Source: Planctomycetota bacterium (GTDB lineage Bacteria > Planctomycetota > UBA11346). From it: a DNA stretch of 15,209 nt. The stretch lies in assembly GCA_013816645.1 (NCBI GenBank), contig JACDEC010000020.1, positions 1 through 15,209 on the forward strand, given 5' to 3'. Under the pieces are notes generated by a model, which saw nothing but the letters and a program-made list of their open reading frames with translations, was not told the DNA's origin and ran no database searches. A program made the position numbers and the translations under genes. Shown here one piece after another: positions 12,710-15,209 of the stretch (its first letter is position 1; each line of letters starts with the position of its first letter).

Positions 12710-14224
12710 ATGCCCGGCAGACACATCACCAACCGGCAGGTCGCGCGCTATATGCACGCACGCCAAGCCGGACGTACCCAAGTCCAAGCCGCTGATTCTG
12801 CGGACATCTGCGAGCGCACCGGTCGCTGGCTCGACCATGCCGGTCGAGCCGCCCGTGAACCACGGAGCTATCGCACGCGAGTCGATCCGTTCGCGGATGT
12901 CTGGTCGTCGTCGATCGTGCCGCTGCTGCGCCGTGACGCGCAGCTCAAGGCCGTCACGCTGCTGTGCGAGCTGCAGAGACTGCATCCGGGTCGGTTCGCC
13001 GACGGCCAGGTGCGCACGCTGGAACGGCGTGTGCGGCAGTGGCGCGCCACCGAGGGCCCATCGCGTCCGGTGATGTTCCCGCAGGATCACCCGCCCGGTT
13101 GGCAGGCGCTGCTGGATTTCACGGTGTGCCACGAGTTGGGGGTGACGATCGCCGGCATCGCCCTACCGCACCGGCTGGGGCACGTCTGCTGCCCGCACAG
13201 CGGCTGGCAGTACGCCCAGGTGATCCTGGGCGGCGAGAGCTACCCGGCGCTGGCCGAGACGCTGCGCATGGCGCTGGAGGCGCTGGGCGGAGTGCCGCAG
13301 ACGCTGCGCACGGACAGCCTGTCGGCGGCGTACAAGAACCTGCGTCAGCAGGAGGACCTGACCGTCCGCTTCGAGGCGCTGTGCCAGCACTACGGCTGCT
13401 CCCCGACGCGCAACACGCTCGGCGTGGCGCACGAGAACGGCGCCGTAGAGTCGCCGAACGGGCATCTGAAGGTCCGCATCGACCAGGCGCTGCGCCTGCG
13501 TGGCGATCGTGATTTCGCGACCCTGGATGACTACCGGGCATTCGTGGCCGGCATCGTGGCGGCTGCCAATGCGCCGCGGGCCGAGGCGCTGGCGGTCGAG
13601 CGCGCAGCGCTCTCACCGTTGCCGCGGTTCCCCGGCGTGACCTGGACGGAAGCGCTGGGGACCGTCTCGCGCTTCAGCCTGATCACCGTCCTGGGCATCT
13701 CGTACATGGTCCCGTCGCGGTTGATGGGCCATCGGCTGGTGGTGCGGATCTATGACGACCGTCTGGAGTTCTTTGCTGGGCGGGAGCGCGTCCACAGCAG
13801 TCAGCGCCTGCATGACCCGCTGCGCACCCGGCTGGTGCACTACCGGCTCTGCATCGAGGCCCTGATCCGCAAGCCGGGCGCCTTCGCGCGCTTGGTGTAC
13901 CGCGATGACCTGCACCCCAACCGGACCTACGCCCGCACCTGGGAACGCCTGCGCGGGTCGCTGGGCGAGCACGCCGCCTGCCGCACCTATGTCCGCCTGC
14001 TGCATCTGGCTCACCGGCATGCCTGCGAAGCCGCCCTGGGCGCCCGCCTGGCGACACTGCTGGACAGCGACGAGATGCCGGACGCCGAGGCGCTGCGCGC
14101 CGAGTTCGCCGCACCGGTACCGGGCGCCCTGCCCGTGCTGCACTTCCGTACCGCCGACCCGGCCGGGTACGACGCGCTGCGCTGTCTGCCCAAGCCTCAT
14201 CCACCCCAGGTAGCCACCGCATGA
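12710..14224 (+). CDS. istA: IS21-family transposase IstA
   Basis: The 504-residue protein catalyses IS21 transposition. An N-terminal DNA-binding region (about 5-45, NRQVARYMHARQAGRTQVQAAD) precedes an RNase-H-like DDE domain. The likely catalytic residues are D136 in LLDFT, D202 in RTDSLSAAY and E247 in HENGAVES. A C-terminal beta-rich region (SYMVPSRLMGHRLVVRIYDD) is usual for the family, and the length is normal. Its stop overlaps the istB start (ATGA), so the pair is translationally coupled. The frame is intact, with no visible missing catalytic residue, so the transposase may be active. Confidence 0.93.
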   Translation: MPGRHITNRQVARYMHARQAGRTQVQAADSADICERTGRWLDHAGRAAREPRSYRTRVDPFADVWSSSIVPLLRRDAQLKAVTLLCELQRLHPGRFADGQVRTLERRVRQWRATEGPSRPVMFPQDHPPGWQALLDFTVCHELGVTIAGIALPHRLGHVCCPHSGWQYAQVILGGESYPALAETLRMALEALGGVPQTLRTDSLSAAYKNLRQQEDLTVRFEALCQHYGCSPTRNTLGVAHENGAVESPNGHLKVRIDQALRLRGDRDFATLDDYRAFVAGIVAAANAPRAEALAVERAALSPLPRFPGVTWTEALGTVSRFSLITVLGISYMVPSRLMGHRLVVRIYDDRLEFFAGRERVHSSQRLHDPLRTRLVHYRLCIEALIRKPGAFARLVYRDDLHPNRTYARTWERLRGSLGEHAACRTYVRLLHLAHRHACEAALGARLATLLDSDEMPDAEALRAEFAAPVPGALPVLHFRTADPAGYDALRCLPKPHPPQVATA

Positions 14225-15105
14225 CCGCCGCCCCCGCACCATCGACCACCCATACCACCGCCCAGGCGCTCAAGGCCCTGCGGTTGCCGTCCATGGCCCG
14301 TTCCTGGCACGAACTGGCAAGCGACGCCACCGAGCACGCCTGGTCGCACGAACGCTTCCTGGGCGCCCTGTGCGAACTGGAACTCACCGAGCGTACCAAC
14401 CGCCGACTCGCGTCCCGCCTGATGGCCGCCAAGCTGCCGCCCGGCAAGCGTCTCGACAGCTTCGAGTTCGGCCTGGTCCCCGGCCTGTCGCGAGCGCGCG
14501 TCGAAGCGCTCGGCGCCGGCGACTGGATCCGCGCCGCCGGCAACTGCCTGCTCTTCGGCGGCAGCGGCACCGGCAAGAGCCACATCGCCGCCGCCATCGG
14601 CTACGCTCTGATCGAAGCCGGGCACAGCGTCCTGTTCGTCCGCACCACCGACCTCGTCCAACGCCTCCAGGCGGCGCGGCGCGATCTCGCCCTGCCCGCG
14701 CTCCTGGCCAAACTCGACCGCATCGACTGCCTGATCCTCGACGATCTCGGCTATGTGCGGAAGGACCAGTCCGAGACCAGCATCCTCTTCGAACTCATCG
14801 CCGAGCGCTATGAGCACCGCAGCCTCATCATCACCTGCGATCGGCCCTTCGCCGACTGGGCATCGATCTTCACCGACCAGATCATGACCGTCGCCGCCAT
14901 CGACCGCCTCGTCCATCACGCCACCATCCTCGAGTTCGGCTGCGAGAGCTACCGCAAGCGCACCGCTGGCCAACGCGTCAACGCGCTGACGCCGCCGGTC
15001 GTCACTGCTCCAGGGATGGCTGTCCAGAACACGGTCGCACACCAACCGCGTCCATCGGGTCGGCGCAGCGCAGCGAGCACGAGAGCCACCGACGTCGCAG
15101 GCTAG
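14221..15105 (+). CDS. istB: IS21-family helper ATPase IstB
   Basis: The 294-residue AAA+ ATPase, related to DnaC, assists IstA in target selection. Residues about 12-70 form the N-terminal IstA/DNA-interaction helices. The Walker A motif is GGSGTGKSH (113-121), Walker B is LILDDLG (171-177), the sensor region is IITCDRPF (203-210), and a conserved IDRLVHH follows (227-233). The last 45 residues (after about 249) are a poorly conserved, basic and low-complexity tail, longer than in many IstB proteins. The ATG overlaps the istA stop. Confidence 0.93.
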   Translation: MTAAPAPSTTHTTAQALKALRLPSMARSWHELASDATEHAWSHERFLGALCELELTERTNRRLASRLMAAKLPPGKRLDSFEFGLVPGLSRARVEALGAGDWIRAAGNCLLFGGSGTGKSHIAAAIGYALIEAGHSVLFVRTTDLVQRLQAARRDLALPALLAKLDRIDCLILDDLGYVRKDQSETSILFELIAERYEHRSLIITCDRPFADWASIFTDQIMTVAAIDRLVHHATILEFGCESYRKRTAGQRVNALTPPVVTAPGMAVQNTVAHQPRPSGRRSAASTRATDVAG

Positions 15106-15120
15106 ACCAGGGCTGCCAAC

Positions 15121-15137
15121 GAACCGGACGCCGGTTC
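15121..15137. other. Hairpin just after istB
   Basis: GAACCGG (15121-15127) and CCGGTTC (15131-15137) form a perfect 7-bp stem around ACG, 15 bp after the istB stop. There is no T-run. It may end the istAB transcript or mark an internal palindrome of the element. Confidence 0.45.
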
Positions 15138-15182
15138 AGGACTGCTCCTGTCGCGCTTCGCTTGACTCCCCGGTTCGCCGCT

Positions 15183-15209
15183 CGTTTCTCCACGAAGCGT
15201 GGAGAAACG
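15183..15209. other. Perfect 12-bp inverted repeat at the window edge
   Basis: CGTTTCTCCACG (15183-15194) and CGTGGAGAAACG (15198-15209) form a perfect stem with an AAG loop, and the second arm ends on the last base of the window. It is stronger than the other hairpins right of istB. The arm is not related to the IS left-end repeats. Confidence 0.6.

Larger units (their letters stand above)
12609..15209 (+). mobile_element. IS21-family insertion sequence (left end present, right end outside the window)
   Basis: The element contains the diagnostic overlapping pair istA-istB. The left end is placed at 12609, where TGTCTGGCGACA begins: IS21-type ends start with TG and carry repeated end sequences, and two tandem 21-bp copies follow at once. 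The chromosomal or plasmid reading frame of the AbiEii-type gene stops making sense exactly there. No inverted copy of the end repeats (GGCAATCCTAATTGTCGC) appears after istB, so the right end must lie to the right of 15209 or be lost. The target duplication therefore cannot be checked. Confidence 0.85.

Overview
The window reads as a GC-rich plasmid, or plasmid-derived, segment. It has a replication and partition module on the left, a six-gene cargo operon for exported and membrane proteins in the middle, and a recombination and mobile-element region on the right. The host cannot be fixed from sequence alone. The cargo proteins (a DUF1573 protein with an SSCPC motif, a LolA-like exported protein, a MauE-like membrane protein, an O-antigen-ligase-like protein) are a combination I associate with Planctomycetota or other PVC bacteria. 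That is an inference of moderate to low confidence.

Layout. Bases 1-640 hold no convincing gene but many hairpins. The best is a 44-nt stem-loop whose only two mismatches are G-U wobbles on the + strand, so the region may be transcribed as a structured RNA. Bases 655-887 are an iteron-type origin: two exact 18-bp repeats 22 bp apart, then six copies of a CAATGACACCC-type iteron arranged as three close pairs, with a TATAAT box among them. A replication initiator (894-2363), parA (2360-3097) and parB (3084-3860) follow in one overlapping operon. The last 120 bp of the initiator gene carry three palindromes spaced exactly 39 bp apart, just upstream of parA. They are the best candidate for the ParB centromere and/or parA operator.

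The cargo operon runs from 4008 to 10060. Five of its six genes overlap or touch the preceding gene by start/stop fusions (TGATG, GTGA, GTGA, ATGA) or follow within 33 bp. It encodes an exported DUF1573 protein, a small secreted protein with six mature cysteines, an exported LolA-like protein, a MauE-like membrane domain fused to a thioredoxin-like domain with CRRC, a shortened O-antigen-ligase-like membrane protein with a soluble C-terminal domain, and a two-domain exported alpha/beta hydrolase. A reasonable reading is an envelope or secretion system in which the MauE/thioredoxin fusion handles disulfides of the cysteine-rich product, while the ligase-like protein and hydrolase act on a glycan or ester substrate. 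The individual families are supported; the joint function is inferred.

The right part is on the minus strand: a tyrosine recombinase (10355-11299) coupled to an unrecognised gene (11299-11820), behind the 3' part of an AbiEii-type nucleotidyltransferase toxin gene (11905-12608). An IS21-family element (istA, istB) cut off the 5' end of that toxin gene. The IS left end starts at about 12609; its right end is not in the window.
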